Below are positions 55,939 to 64,000 of a DNA stretch of 64,000 nucleotides, in pieces; the first letter of the stretch is position 1; each line of letters starts with the position of its first letter. The notes under the pieces were generated by a model. The model saw only the letters and a program-made list of their open reading frames with translations. It searched no databases and was not told the origin of the DNA. This DNA comes from CAVQWT01 sp963717705 (GTDB lineage: Bacteria; Pseudomonadota; Gammaproteobacteria; Burkholderiales; Casimicrobiaceae), in assembly GCA_963717705.1 (NCBI GenBank), contig CAVQWT010000008.1:1-64000 (forward strand), given 5' to 3'. The translations under genes were made by a program, and so were the position numbers.

Positions 55939-56544
55939 CTACTTCCGCTCGCCGTGCGCCGAATCGACCAGGCGGATCGCCTGCTGCTCCATCTCGACCA
56001 CCAGCGAGTCGACCTTGCCGCGGAAATAGCGGTAGAAGATCATGCTCGGGATCGCGACGATCAGGCCCAGCGCGGTGTTGTAGAGCGCGATCGAGATGCC
56101 GCGCGCCAGCATGATCGGGTCCGACCCGGCGGCGCCCTGCGACCCGAAGATCTCGATCATGCCGATGACGGTGCCGAGCAGGCCCAGCAGCGGCGCCATA
56201 GCGGCGATCGTGCCCAGCGAAGTGAGGAAGCGCTCGAGGTCGTGGATGACGCCGCGGCCGACCTCCTCGATCGCCTCCTTCATCACGGGCCGCGGCGCGC
56301 GGATGTTGGCGAGCCCCGCCGCGAGCACCCGGCCGAGCGGCCCGCGCTGCGCGGTCTTGCCCACGAGTTCCGGCGTCACGCCCGTCTGCCGGACCTCCGC
56401 CAGCAGCTGCTCGACCATGCCGGCGGGCGCGACGACGCTGCGCCGCAGCGACCAGAAGCGCTCGAAGATGAGGGCCAGCGCGATGATGCTGGCGAGGATC
56501 AGCGGCCAGATCGGCCAGCCTGCGGCTTGAATGATGGACCACAC
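55939..56544 (-). CDS. exbB: ExbB/TolQ-family motor protein
   Basis: 201 residues from GTG 56544. Three membrane spans: WPIWPLILASIIALALIFERF, SLGTIAAMAPLLGLLGTVIGMI and ISIALYNTALGLIVAIPSMI, each shown in short here as the ExbB pattern (ERFWSLRR, APLLGLLGTVIGMI, AGLANIRAP). It forms the stator ring around ExbD and conducts protons. Start choice: no ATG precedes it at a fitting distance, and GTG gives the family's usual N-terminus. Leading gene of the exbB-exbD-lpxK-trm112-kdsB-adk run. Confidence 0.94.
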   Translation of the reverse strand: MWSIIQAAGWPIWPLILASIIALALIFERFWSLRRSVVAPAGMVEQLLAEVRQTGVTPELVGKTAQRGPLGRVLAAGLANIRAPRPVMKEAIEEVGRGVIHDLERFLTSLGTIAAMAPLLGLLGTVIGMIEIFGSQGAAGSDPIMLARGISIALYNTALGLIVAIPSMIFYRYFRGKVDSLVVEMEQQAIRLVDSAHGERK

Positions 56545-56636
56545 GATGGGGCAACTCCGGAAGGCGAAAGGTGTCTGGAATGTAGCTTGGCGCACGCCTT
56601 TGGGCAAGGCGGCGCCCCGGACGGGTGCCGGGACCG

Positions 56637-57452
56637 CTAGCGGCGGCGCCCGCGGGGCGGCCCTTCCATCAGCGTCGCGGTGATCGCCGCGCCGGTGAGG
56701 ATGATGAACCAGCTGAGATAGATCCAGACCAGGAACAGCGGCAGCGCGGCGAGCGCGCCGTACACCGCCTGGTACGTCGGCACCGTCGTGACGTACGCGG
56801 CAAATCCGCGCTTGGCGGCCTCGAACGCCAGCGCGGCGAACACCGCGCCCGTCAGCGCGGCGCTCCAGCGCACCGGCCGCGCCGGGACCACCTTGTAGAG
56901 CAGCGCGAACGCAAGCATGCCCAGCGCCACGGCGATCGGCGTGGCGATCCCCGGCAGCGCCCGCGCCGCCCACGGCACGTTGTCGAACGTCAGCTCGAGC
57001 AGCCAGGAGGTCGACCAGACCGCGGCGCCGATCAGCAGCGGGCCGACGGTGATGCCCACCCCCGCCACCAGCAGCCGCCGCAGCGCCGAGCGCGGCTCGC
57101 GCGCGTCCCAGATGGCGTTGATCTCGCGCTCGATGGTGGCGGCGAGCAGCAGCGCGGTCAGCAGCACCAGCGCGATCGACAGGCCCTGCAGGTTGGCGGC
57201 CTTGGCGACGAACTCGTGCAGGTACTGGCGGACGACCGCGCCGCTGCCGGGCAGCATGTGGCGCAGCAGGAAGCGCTCCAGCGCGTCGATCCAGTGCTCG
57301 AACAGCGGGTAGCGCGCGACGTAGGCGAAGGCGACGGTGAACAGCGGCACGAGGCCCAGCACCGTGGTGAACGACAGCGCCGCGACGGTCTTCGCGAGCC
57401 CGACCCCCGTCAGCCGGGCGCGCACCCCCGCTGCCAGCGCCAGCGGACCCAT
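56637..57452 (-). CDS. YihY/BrkB-family inner-membrane protein
   Basis: 271 residues, about six spans. Family signs are KTVAALSFTTVLGLVPLFTV, EREINAIWDAREPRS, ARPVRWSAALTGAVFAALAFE and YQAVYGALAALPLFLVWIYLSW (cited in parts). It was once named ribonuclease BN in error; the role of this membrane family is unknown. ATG 57452 is preferred; the frame stays open upstream into the phosphate-transporter gene, so a longer protein is possible but unlikely. It lies 17 bp downstream of the pit gene. Confidence 0.88.
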   Translation of the reverse strand: MGPLALAAGVRARLTGVGLAKTVAALSFTTVLGLVPLFTVAFAYVARYPLFEHWIDALERFLLRHMLPGSGAVVRQYLHEFVAKAANLQGLSIALVLLTALLLAATIEREINAIWDAREPRSALRRLLVAGVGITVGPLLIGAAVWSTSWLLELTFDNVPWAARALPGIATPIAVALGMLAFALLYKVVPARPVRWSAALTGAVFAALAFEAAKRGFAAYVTTVPTYQAVYGALAALPLFLVWIYLSWFIILTGAAITATLMEGPPRGRRR

Positions 57453-57469
57453 TGGACGACCGCCCCGGC

Positions 57470-58480
57470 TCACGCCGCCAGCCGGGCGACCCACCAGGCG
57501 GCGGCGGCGATCAGGGCGGAGCAGGGAATGGTCAGCACCCACGCCCACACGATCCGGCCGGCCACGCCCCAGCGCACGGCGGACAGCTTGCTCGTCGCGC
57601 CGACGCCGACGATGGACCCGGTGATCGTGTGTGTCGTCGACACCGGGATGCCGAGCCCGGTGGCGAGGAACAGCGTCAGCGCCCCGCTGGTCTCGGCGCA
57701 GAATCCGCCGACGGGCTTGAGCTTGGTGATCTTCATGCCCATCGTCTTGACGATGCGCCAGCCGCCGAACAGCGTGCCGAGCGCGATCGCCGCCTGGCAT
57801 GACAGCACGACCCAGAGCGGGATGTCGGCGGCGCCGAAGTCGGGCTTCAGCGAGCCGTGCGCGGCGAGGATCAGCGCGATCACGCCCATCGTCTTCTGCG
57901 CGTCGTTGCCGCCGTGGCCGAGGCTGTAGAGCGACGCCGAGACCAGCTGCAGCCGGCGGAACCAGCGGTCGATCCGGTAGGGGGCGTGCTTCTGGAAGAC
58001 CCACGCCACCGTCGTCATCAGCAGCATCCCCAGCGCGAAGCCGAGGGCCGGCGACGCCACGATCGCCAGCGTGATCTTGAAGAATCCGCTGCCGACGAGC
58101 GCGCCGAAGCCGCCCTTGGCCACCGCCGCGCCGGCGAGCCCGCCGATCAGCGCATGCGACGACGACGACGGGATGCCGAACCACCAGGTGATCACGTTCC
58201 ACGCCGTCGCTCCGACCAGCGCGCCGAACAGCACGTACTGGTCGACGACCCAGGCGTCGATGACGCCGCGGCCGATGGTGTTGGCGACGGCCAGCCCGAA
58301 GAAGAGGAACGCGATGAAGTTGAAGAACGCGGCCCAGGCGACGGCGAACTGCGGCCGCAGCACGCGCGTCGACACGATGGTCGCGATCGAGTTCGCCGCG
58401 TCGTGAAAGCCGTTCATGAAGTCGAACGCCAGCGCGAGCACGACGAGCAGCACCAGCATCTCGAAGCTGATCGGCGTCAT
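57470..58480 (-). CDS. pit: Low-affinity inorganic phosphate transporter (Pit)
   Basis: 336 residues, about ten spans. The duplicated family motif is seen at DFMNGFHDAANSIATIVSTR near residue 20 and GIPVSTTHTITGSIVGVG near 280; GGNDAQKTMGVIAL lies between. It imports phosphate, probably as a metal-phosphate, with protons. The next gene upstream encodes the DUF47/PhoU-like partner, the usual pairing in bacteria. Confidence 0.94.
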   Translation of the reverse strand: MTPISFEMLVLLVVLALAFDFMNGFHDAANSIATIVSTRVLRPQFAVAWAAFFNFIAFLFFGLAVANTIGRGVIDAWVVDQYVLFGALVGATAWNVITWWFGIPSSSSHALIGGLAGAAVAKGGFGALVGSGFFKITLAIVASPALGFALGMLLMTTVAWVFQKHAPYRIDRWFRRLQLVSASLYSLGHGGNDAQKTMGVIALILAAHGSLKPDFGAADIPLWVVLSCQAAIALGTLFGGWRIVKTMGMKITKLKPVGGFCAETSGALTLFLATGLGIPVSTTHTITGSIVGVGATSKLSAVRWGVAGRIVWAWVLTIPCSALIAAAAWWVARLAA

Positions 58481-58533
58481 CGGGATCTCAACCGGGATTC
58501 ATCGGGGTCCGCAGCAGCCGCGGCGGTGCCCGG

Positions 58534-59154
58534 TCACGCGCTCTCGAGGACGATGCCCTCGATCAGGTTGGCGACGTCCTCGCACTTGTCGGTGACCGCC
58601 TCGAGCAGCTGGATGACCTCCTTCTGCTTGATGATCTCCTTGGGGTCCGGCTCCTCGCGGAAGAGCTTCGCGAGCGCGGTGCGGAACACGCGGTCGGCCT
58701 GGCTTTCGAGGCGGTCGATCTCGCCGCAGATGCGCAGGATCGCGTCGGCGTTCTTCATCGACGACAGCAGCGCCACCGCCTCCTTCATCCGCGCCGTGGT
58801 GTCGACGCAGAGCGCCGCGAGCTGCTGCGCCTCGGGTCCGACCCGCTTGACGTCGTAGAGGAACAGGCACTGCGCGACGTCCTCCATCAGGTCGAGCACG
58901 TCGTCCATGTCGGTGATGAGACGATGGATCTGGTCGCGGTCGAACGGGGTGATGAACGTCTGGTGCAGCATGTTGACCGTCTCGTGGGTGATCCGGTCGG
59001 CCTGCTTTTCGTAGTTCTCGATCGCCTTCGAGCGGGCGTCGAGCGACGAGAGGTCGTCGAACAGCGCCGAGAGCTCGCGCGCGGCGGCGACGGCGAGCGC
59101 GGCGTGCTGGTTGAAGGCGTCGAAGAACCGCCCCTCGCGCGGCAACAGGCCCAT
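58534..59154 (-). CDS. DUF47/PhoU-like regulator of Pit
   Basis: 206 residues, helical throughout: FFDAFNQHAALAVAAARELSAL, YEKQADRITHETVNMLHQTFITPFDR (in parts), DQIHRLITDMDDVLDLMEDVA, with EKQAD and DMDDVLD as metal-site-like acidic motifs of the PhoU fold. It is encoded 53 bp upstream of pit on the same strand and is likely co-transcribed. Related proteins modulate Pit activity; details are unknown. Confidence 0.93.
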   Translation of the reverse strand: MGLLPREGRFFDAFNQHAALAVAAARELSALFDDLSSLDARSKAIENYEKQADRITHETVNMLHQTFITPFDRDQIHRLITDMDDVLDLMEDVAQCLFLYDVKRVGPEAQQLAALCVDTTARMKEAVALLSSMKNADAILRICGEIDRLESQADRVFRTALAKLFREEPDPKEIIKQKEVIQLLEAVTDKCEDVANLIEGIVLESA

Positions 59155-59294
59155 TATTGGTTATCCTCCCCAAGCCAACGTCCAATTATCGCACGCGACC
59201 GGCGTAAGCCCGGGGGCGGCGGGCCGACTCAACGGCCGTGCCGCCGCCCCTGCGGTCAACTGCCGCGCCCAAGATCAACGTACCGGAGAAGCCG

Positions 59295-59873
59295 ATGTCG
59301 ACCGCGCAGCGCCCCGCTCCCCCCGCCTCCGCGTCCGAGACCGCCGTGCTGGGCGGCGGCTGCTTCTGGTGCCTCGAGGCCGTGTTCGACGAACTCGCCG
59401 GGGTCCGCGACGTCGAGTCGGGCTACGCCGGCGGCACGTCCGCCGATCCGAGCTACGAGGAGGTCTGCGGCGGCCGCAGCGGCCACGCCGAGGTGGTCAA
59501 GGTCGAGTTCGACCCGGCGGTGCTGTCGTTCCGCGATCTGCTGACGGTGTTCTTCACCATCCACGACCCCACCACCCGCGACCGGCAGGGCAACGACGTC
59601 GGCCCGCAATACCGGTCGGTGATCTTCTGCCAGACCGCCGAGCAGCAGGCGACCGCGGCGGCGGTGGTACGCGAGCTCGACGCGGGCCGGTTGTTTGCGA
59701 ACCCGATCGTCACCGAGATAGCGCCCGCCGCGCGGTTCTGGCCGGCCGAGGCCGGCCACCGGGAGTACTTCGCGCGCAACGGCGGCCAGCCCTACTGCGC
59801 GCTGGTCGTTGCGCCCAAGGTCGCCAAGTTCCGCAAGCACTTCGTCGACCGGCTGAAGCTGGCCGGCAGCTGA
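59295..59873 (+). CDS. msrA: Peptide methionine sulfoxide reductase A
   Basis: 192 residues from ATG 59295 with GGAG upstream. The active site is GGGCFWCLEAVF with catalytic Cys23. Further motifs are GYAGGTSADPSYEEVC, GHAEVVKVEFDP, FFTIHDPTT, and GPQYRSVIF; the recycling Cys could be in QPYCALVVAPK. It reduces the S-form of methionine sulfoxide in oxidised proteins. It is a single gene, transcribed away from the pit operon and towards the MFS gene. Confidence 0.96.
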   Translation: MSTAQRPAPPASASETAVLGGGCFWCLEAVFDELAGVRDVESGYAGGTSADPSYEEVCGGRSGHAEVVKVEFDPAVLSFRDLLTVFFTIHDPTTRDRQGNDVGPQYRSVIFCQTAEQQATAAAVVRELDAGRLFANPIVTEIAPAARFWPAEAGHREYFARNGGQPYCALVVAPKVAKFRKHFVDRLKLAGS

Positions 59874-59956
59874 AGCGGCGGGCGGCGGGCAGCCGATGCT
59901 GCGGACTGCGATGTGCCGGCGGGGTCGCCCCGGCGGCCGGCCGGCGACGGGGAGCG

Positions 59957-61132
59957 TCAGTGTGCCGCGCGCCCGGCGAGCCAGCTGCCCGCGGCGAGGC
60001 AGGCGCCGACCGACCAGAACACCGGCGTCAAGCCGACCGTCGCGCCGAGCGCACCGAACACCAGCGGCACCGCCACCGCCATCGACTGCACGACCGACAT
60101 CCGCACGCCGGCGGCCTCGCCCATCCGGCCCGGCGGCGAATGGGTGTAGAGCAGCGACATCACCATCGGCTGGCCGCTGCCGAGGCCGAGTCCCAGCGCG
60201 AACGACAGCGCCATCATCGTCGCCGCGCCAGAGGTGAACGGAAAGCCGCAATAGGCCGCCGCGGCGACGACCAGCGCCGCGGTGAGCACCTCGAATTCGT
60301 CGAACCGGCGCGCCAGCAGCGGCATCGCCAGCCGCACGGTGAAGGTCGCCAGCGCGAACGACGACAGCACCATGCCGACTTGTGACGCCGACAGGCCCAC
60401 GCTCGCGCCGTAGACCGGGACGAAGATCGTGTGCAGGTCCCAGGCCAGCGCGAACAGCACGTTCAGCGCGAACACGCGGCGCAGTTTGGCGTGGGTCAGC
60501 AGCGCCAGCGCTCCGCTGCGGACCGTCGCCGCGTCGCGGTGCGGCGCCGGCCGCGGCAGCGCGAGGCGACCGGCGGCCAGCGCACCGATCGGAAGCAGCG
60601 GAAACACCACCAGCAACGCGTACGCGCTGCGGAAGCCCCAGTGGTCGATGACGAACCCGGTCACCAGCGGCCCGGCGAAGCTCGACAGCGAATACCCCAG
60701 CGCCAGCAGGCTGTAGCCCTCGGCGCGCGTGTCGGGGCCGGAAAGCTCGCCGGTCGCGTACTGCGTGGCGACCTGGAAGATCATGAATGACGCGCCAAGC
60801 AGCGTCGCCGCGACGTAGAGCGTCGGCAGCCCCGGCCACAGCGCGGGCAGCGCCGCGCCGGCGGCGACGCCGATCGAGCCGACGAGCATCGGCCGCCGCA
60901 CGCCGATCCTGTCGATGACGCGCCCGGCCGGAACGGCGAGCAGCATCGGCAGCAACGCGTACAGCGCGATCAGCACGCCGGCGGTCGCCGCGGTGGCGCC
61001 GCCGGCCAGCGCATCGAGCGTGACCGCGACGCGCGTGCCGGTGAGGACGATGTGATTGGCGATGCCGAGGGCGATCAGCGCGAACAGCGTGCGGCGCCCG
61101 CCGTGCCGGCCGCCGTGCCGGCCGCCGCTCAT
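59957..61132 (-). CDS. Major facilitator superfamily transporter
   Basis: 391 residues with twelve predicted spans. The loop 2-3 motif appears as GRVIDRIGVRRPML, and the second half has LARRFDEFEV. The start is a His/Gly/Arg-rich stretch (MSGGRHGGRHGGRR), followed by TLFALIALGIANHIVLTG. It resembles small drug- or sugar-type efflux carriers; substrate unknown. It is convergent with msrA; a GC-rich imperfect hairpin near 59920-59945 separates them. Confidence 0.88.
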   Translation of the reverse strand: MSGGRHGGRHGGRRTLFALIALGIANHIVLTGTRVAVTLDALAGGATAATAGVLIALYALLPMLLAVPAGRVIDRIGVRRPMLVGSIGVAAGAALPALWPGLPTLYVAATLLGASFMIFQVATQYATGELSGPDTRAEGYSLLALGYSLSSFAGPLVTGFVIDHWGFRSAYALLVVFPLLPIGALAAGRLALPRPAPHRDAATVRSGALALLTHAKLRRVFALNVLFALAWDLHTIFVPVYGASVGLSASQVGMVLSSFALATFTVRLAMPLLARRFDEFEVLTAALVVAAAAYCGFPFTSGAATMMALSFALGLGLGSGQPMVMSLLYTHSPPGRMGEAAGVRMSVVQSMAVAVPLVFGALGATVGLTPVFWSVGACLAAGSWLAGRAAH

Positions 61133-61186
61133 CGCCGCCGCCCGGGCCGGCGGCCGTCGGCACCCGCCGCCGCGCGGCGGGTGCGC

Positions 61187-62314
61187 TCAGCGCACATGCA
61201 TGGCGCCTGCCGGCTGCGGTCGCCGCCGGCACGCCCGTCCGTCCGCGGCGGGACCCCGGCGTCGGCGCCAGACGCGGCGGATCGCGTAGCCCTGCGCCCG
61301 CAGCAGCGCCAGCAGCCCCTGGTCGCCGGGCAGGTGCATCGCGCCGACCGCGACGAAGACGCGCCCCGAACGCAGCGGCAGGAACAGCCGGTGCGCCATC
61401 TGCGCCGAACGGTTGTCGACGAGGTGGCGGGTGACTTCCGCGTAGTGCCGCGCGAGCACGGGGTCGCGGCGGCCCGCGCCGGCACCCAGCGCGCGCAGCG
61501 CCGCGGGGTCGCGATCGAGCCACGCGCGCACGGTCTTCTCGTGCTCGATGACCAGCGTGCCGCGGCGGTCGAGGACGTCGCGCACCAGCGCCGCCTGCGA
61601 CTCCAGCGGGATCACGTCGAACGACGCGATCTGCTCGTCCGGCAGTTCGAGCACGACCACCGACATCCGGCGCTCGCGGGCCATCCGGACCAGCATCTGG
61701 TCGAGAATCTCCCCGGTGCCGGTCCCGGGGCCCGTGGCCGGCAGCGCCTCGGCCAGCTTCAGCAGGACCGCCCAGGGCTTCATGCGCGCGAAGGCCTCGT
61801 CGGATGCGGCGGACGCGCCGAGGGCGAGACGGATGCGCGCGAGCGTATCGGGGTCGAAGACATCGGCGAGCCGGCGCGAATCGTCGAGCTGCGCGCCCGC
61901 GAAGTGCTCCTCCAGATCGGCGGATCCGAGCTGGATTTCCGGCGCCAGCGAGCGACTCGCGGCGAAGGCCTGCACCACTTCGACCGGGAGCGCGGTGACC
62001 CGCGGGTCGTCCGAGTGGATCGTGCCGAAGACCCACGACGGCGCGACCCCCGGCTTGTCCAGCCGGAACAGCAGTCCCTTTCCGTAGCGAAGCTGCGGCA
62101 CTGTCGATTCCGCCGGTCGCAGCGGTCCCGCCGCCGTGGCCGGCGTGGCCCGGAGCGACGACGACGCGGGTTCGGCGATCGCCGCCCCGGTCGCCGCCAT
62201 TGCCACGCCGGCGACGGCAACGACGAGTCCGCCGCCCCGGCGCGGCACCACCCGCGCGCACAGCGCGACGAGCACCAGCAGCGGCAGCGCGTGGCAAAGA
62301 CCGACGGCGGACAT
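61187..62314 (-). CDS. TraB/GumN-family protein
   Basis: 375 residues from ATG 62314. Two hydrophobic stretches at the N-terminus (LPLLVLVALCARVV, GLVVAVAGVAMAATGAAIA) anchor or export it. The family core follows: FGTIHSDDPRVTALP, EIQLGSADLEEHFAG, MKPWAVLL, and the closing FVAVGAMHLPGDQGLLALLRAQGY with its invariant GA-H. GTIHSDDP and GAMHL supply the conserved Gly-His pairs of this possible metal-dependent protease fold. Biological role unknown. An Arg-rich tail (RRVWRRRRGP) is unusual. It stands alone. Confidence 0.88.
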   Translation of the reverse strand: MSAVGLCHALPLLVLVALCARVVPRRGGGLVVAVAGVAMAATGAAIAEPASSSLRATPATAAGPLRPAESTVPQLRYGKGLLFRLDKPGVAPSWVFGTIHSDDPRVTALPVEVVQAFAASRSLAPEIQLGSADLEEHFAGAQLDDSRRLADVFDPDTLARIRLALGASAASDEAFARMKPWAVLLKLAEALPATGPGTGTGEILDQMLVRMARERRMSVVVLELPDEQIASFDVIPLESQAALVRDVLDRRGTLVIEHEKTVRAWLDRDPAALRALGAGAGRRDPVLARHYAEVTRHLVDNRSAQMAHRLFLPLRSGRVFVAVGAMHLPGDQGLLALLRAQGYAIRRVWRRRRGPAADGRACRRRPQPAGAMHVR

Positions 62315-62503
62315 GGCGGTTCCGGTGAGGATCGGAGGCGGATTGTCGCAATCGCCGGGTGCGCTGCCAAGCGACCGCGACCACGCGCGAGGGTCGCGTC
62401 GACCGGCCGCCGGACCGCGCCGGCGGCGCCGCACGCGCGGCTCCCCTCGGCGCTCCACCCCAAATTTCCCTCTGCGGGGCATTCCGTTCCCTCGGGAATG
62501 CGG

Positions 62504-62555
62504 TATAGTTCCCGCCGATGAAGCAGGACGTACCCGCGACAGGAGGGTCTGCTTC
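62504..62555 (+). promoter_or_regulatory. Promoter -10 and leader hairpin of the SWIB gene
   Basis: TATAGT at 62504-62509 is a good -10; the -35 position is poor. The leader then forms GAAGCAG (62520-62526) with CTGCTTC (62549-62555), 7 bp, with AGGAGGG in the loop. A second hairpin GCATTCC/GGAATGC overlaps the promoter at 62479-62501. The gene's own AGGAAGGAG site is just before ATG 62606. Confidence 0.5.
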
Positions 62556-62605
62556 AGAATGTACGGCGTAGTTGTCAGAAAGCACCAATCCATAGGAAGG
62601 AGACC

Positions 62606-63019
62606 ATGGCTACCGCCAAGAAAGCAGCAAAGAAGCCCGCCGCAAAGAAGGCCGCCGCGAAGAAGCCGGCCGCAAAGAAGCCCGTCGCCAAGAAGGCGCC
62701 GGCGAAAAAGGCACCGGCGAAGAAGGTCGCCACGAAGAAGCCCGCCGCAAAGAAGACCGCCGCCAAGCGCAAGCCGAACGCAGCGTTCATGAAGGCCATG
62801 ACGCCGTCGTCGGTGCTCGCCGCAGTGGTCGGCGCGACGCCGCTGCCGCGGACCGAAGTCACCAAGAAGATCTGGGACTACATCAAGAAGAACAAGCTGC
62901 AGGACGCCGTCAACCGCCGGCAGATCAATGCCGACGACAAGCTCAAGGCCGTGTTCGGCGGCAAGAGCAAGGTGTCGATGTTCGAGATGACCAAGCTGGT
63001 CTCGAACCACCTCAAGTAA
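62606..63019 (+). CDS. Histone H1-like protein with SWIB domain
   Basis: 137 residues. The first ~55 are repeats of the AAKKPAAKK type, a histone H1-like basic tail. The remainder is a SWIB/MDM2 domain: FMKAMTPSSVLAAVVGATPLPRTEV, IWDYIKKNKLQDAVNRRQI and NADDKLKAVFGGKSKVSMFEMTKLV (given in parts). Proteins of this build occur in betaproteobacteria and chlamydiae and are thought to bind DNA or nucleoid. The start ATG 62606 follows AGGAAGGAG. A clear terminator follows. Highly biased codon use (AAG, GCC) suggests strong expression. Confidence 0.93.
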   Translation: MATAKKAAKKPAAKKAAAKKPAAKKPVAKKAPAKKAPAKKVATKKPAAKKTAAKRKPNAAFMKAMTPSSVLAAVVGATPLPRTEVTKKIWDYIKKNKLQDAVNRRQINADDKLKAVFGGKSKVSMFEMTKLVSNHLK

Positions 63020-63040
63020 GCGGAAGCAATTCCCGCGACG

Positions 63041-63074
63041 ACGGCCGGCGGTGCTCACGCGCCCCGGCCGTTTT
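63041..63074 (+). terminator. Intrinsic terminator of the SWIB gene
   Basis: ACGGCCGG (63041-63048) pairs with CCGGCCGT (63064-63071) and is followed by TTTTCT, a standard Rho-independent terminator, 21 bases after the stop codon. Confidence 0.8.
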
Positions 63075-63228
63075 CTATTGCGCGCGGGCAATCTCGCCGC
63101 GAGGCGGGGCGTCCGCATCCACGGCGTCATCTCCGCGGGCGCGGTGACGGGCACGACCGGCGCCGTGGCGCAGGAACGCCGAGGTCGACCGCGCGGCAGC
63201 GCGCGGCGGCAGGTCGAAGCCTGGTCGA

Positions 63229-63846
63229 CTAGTCGGCCGCGACCATGCCGCGGGCGACGCCGGGTCGTGCCGCCAGCGCGTCGGCCCAGCGCACGAGGTG
63301 CGGCAGGTCGGCCGCCCCGTCCACCAGCGCACGCCGGACGGCGACGACGGGATAGAGCGCGAAGTCCGCGATCGACAGCTCGTCGGCGAGCCACTCGCGC
63401 TGCGCCAGGTGCCGGTCGGCCACCCGCAGGATGCCGAGCAACCGGTCCGACAGGAACTGCATGTTCGCTTCCGACTTCTCCGGCGCCAGCACGCCGAGGT
63501 AGTACAGCGCGCTCGACGCCGGCGCCGCGTCCGCGCAGGCGAAGAACAGCCACTGCAGCGCCTGCGCGCGCTGCGCGGCGCCCGTGGGCAGGAAGCGCCC
63601 GGACTTCGTCGCCGCGTAGAGCGCGATCGCCCCGGACTGCGCCAGCGCGATCGGCGCCCCGCCGGGGCCGTCCGAGTCGACGATCGCGGGGATCGCGCCG
63701 GCCGGATTGACGGCGAGGAACGCGGGCGCGCGCTGCTCGCCCTTCGACAGGTCGACCCGGTGCACGCGGTACTCGAGCCCGCATTCCTCGAGCGCGACCG
63801 CCGCGCGCTGTCCGTTGGAGGTGGGCCAGGTGTAGAGGTCGATCAT
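63229..63846 (-). CDS. Glutathione S-transferase
   Basis: 205 residues. The thioredoxin-like N-terminal domain starts IDLYTWPTSNGQRAAVALEE and has the cis-Pro/glutathione motif NPAGAIPAIVDSD and the Ser in LAQSGAIALY. The helical C-terminal domain shows ADELSIADFALYPVV, the N-capping box. It resembles the YfcG/disulphide-bond oxidoreductase group (YTWPTSNG). Substrate unknown. Confidence 0.93.
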   Translation of the reverse strand: MIDLYTWPTSNGQRAAVALEECGLEYRVHRVDLSKGEQRAPAFLAVNPAGAIPAIVDSDGPGGAPIALAQSGAIALYAATKSGRFLPTGAAQRAQALQWLFFACADAAPASSALYYLGVLAPEKSEANMQFLSDRLLGILRVADRHLAQREWLADELSIADFALYPVVAVRRALVDGAADLPHLVRWADALAARPGVARGMVAAD

Positions 63847-63919
63847 CGGTCGTCTCCCTTGGGGTCGTGCGGGTCGGCGTCAGGGTCCGCCACCGGCGGC
63901 AGCCGGCGGCGGTCCCGTG

Positions 63920-64000
63920 TCAGCCGCGGCCGGACAGCGCCGCGATCCGCTGCTCGATCGGCGGGTGCGTCGAGAACAGCGCCATGACGCCGCCCTTGTC
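63920..64000 (-). CDS. htpX: C-terminal end of an HtpX-type M48 metalloprotease, start outside window
   Basis: The last 26 residues are visible: ALFSTHPPIEQRIAALSG, the signature ending of HtpX membrane proteases, then TGA at 63920. The zinc site lies beyond the right edge. HtpX degrades misfolded inner-membrane proteins. Confidence 0.85.
   Translation of the reverse strand, partial: DKGGVMALFSTHPPIEQRIAALSGRG

Noticed and set aside
62559..62640. Upstream frame starting ATG 62559 that overlaps the SWIB gene
   Set aside because: It runs into the Lys-rich codons in another frame, giving low-complexity Arg/Pro text; the downstream ATG has the better ribosome site.

Overview
The window is a very GC-rich (by eye about 70%) chromosomal segment of a Gram-negative bacterium, most likely a betaproteobacterium. 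Pointers are lipid A and LPS genes (lpxK, kdsB), ExbB/ExbD, an H+-pumping pyrophosphatase paired with PPi-dependent phosphofructokinase, a KorAB-type 2-oxoacid:ferredoxin oxidoreductase, and a histone H1-like SWIB protein. I cannot place it below class level. I saw no rRNA, tRNA, CRISPR array, transposase or phage integrase.

Layout. (1) 1-32 kb is an accessory island of secreted and surface proteins. Eleven genes in 1-30 kb carry a four-cysteine variant of an S-layer-homology-like (SLH-like) domain. In most of them it is followed by a ~150-residue C-terminal module ending near RNGxxSPF. This cassette is joined to different passengers: a 7-fold ~50-residue repeat, a tail-fibre/S74 chaperone, a right-handed beta-helix, RCC1 repeats, an autotransporter-like passenger, and a tandem-repeat protein. 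Large proteins are three times followed at short distance by a small secreted protein consisting only of the cassette. Inside the island a 3.3-kb segment with an RCC1 gene is tandemly duplicated across a 10-bp microhomology, and the two copies differ mainly at short cores within each RCC1 repeat. Single-base frameshifts are common here, so many island genes are listed as broken; sequencing or assembly error must be excluded first. The island also holds a BTAD-type regulator, a lipoprotein solute-binding protein, an OmpR-type two-component pair, a flavocytochrome c-like pair and a sialidase-like DUF5648 protein. (2) 32-40 kb is an energy operon: NfnA/NfnB-like subunits, KorA, KorB and a large protein with a C-terminal 4Fe-4S domain. 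(3) 40-46.5 kb carries a P2-type ATPase, fadD, a hemolysin III-family protein, a 39-residue Lys-rich protein and a CBS-domain protein. (4) 46.5-59 kb, almost all on the minus strand, is core physiology: an H+-pyrophosphatase fused to an OmpA domain, a thioredoxin-fold isomerase, PPi-phosphofructokinase, a glycosyltransferase, adk-kdsB-trm112-lpxK-exbD-exbB, a YihY-family membrane protein, and a phosphate transporter with its DUF47 partner. (5) 59-64 kb has msrA, an MFS transporter, a TraB/GumN protein, a SWIB protein, a glutathione S-transferase and the end of htpX.

How it fits together. FNR/ANR-like boxes precede the CBS gene (at the ideal class II position), the P-type ATPase and the nfn-kor operon, suggesting low-oxygen control of the energy genes. 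The membrane pyrophosphatase and PPi-phosphofructokinase point to a PPi-saving metabolism. The SLH-like island looks like a set of modular, rapidly diversifying envelope proteins; a phased direct repeat (TTGTAAnnnATCTGTAA) occurs upstream of two of them and could link them to an OmpR-family regulator such as the one encoded at 22.7-23.4 kb.
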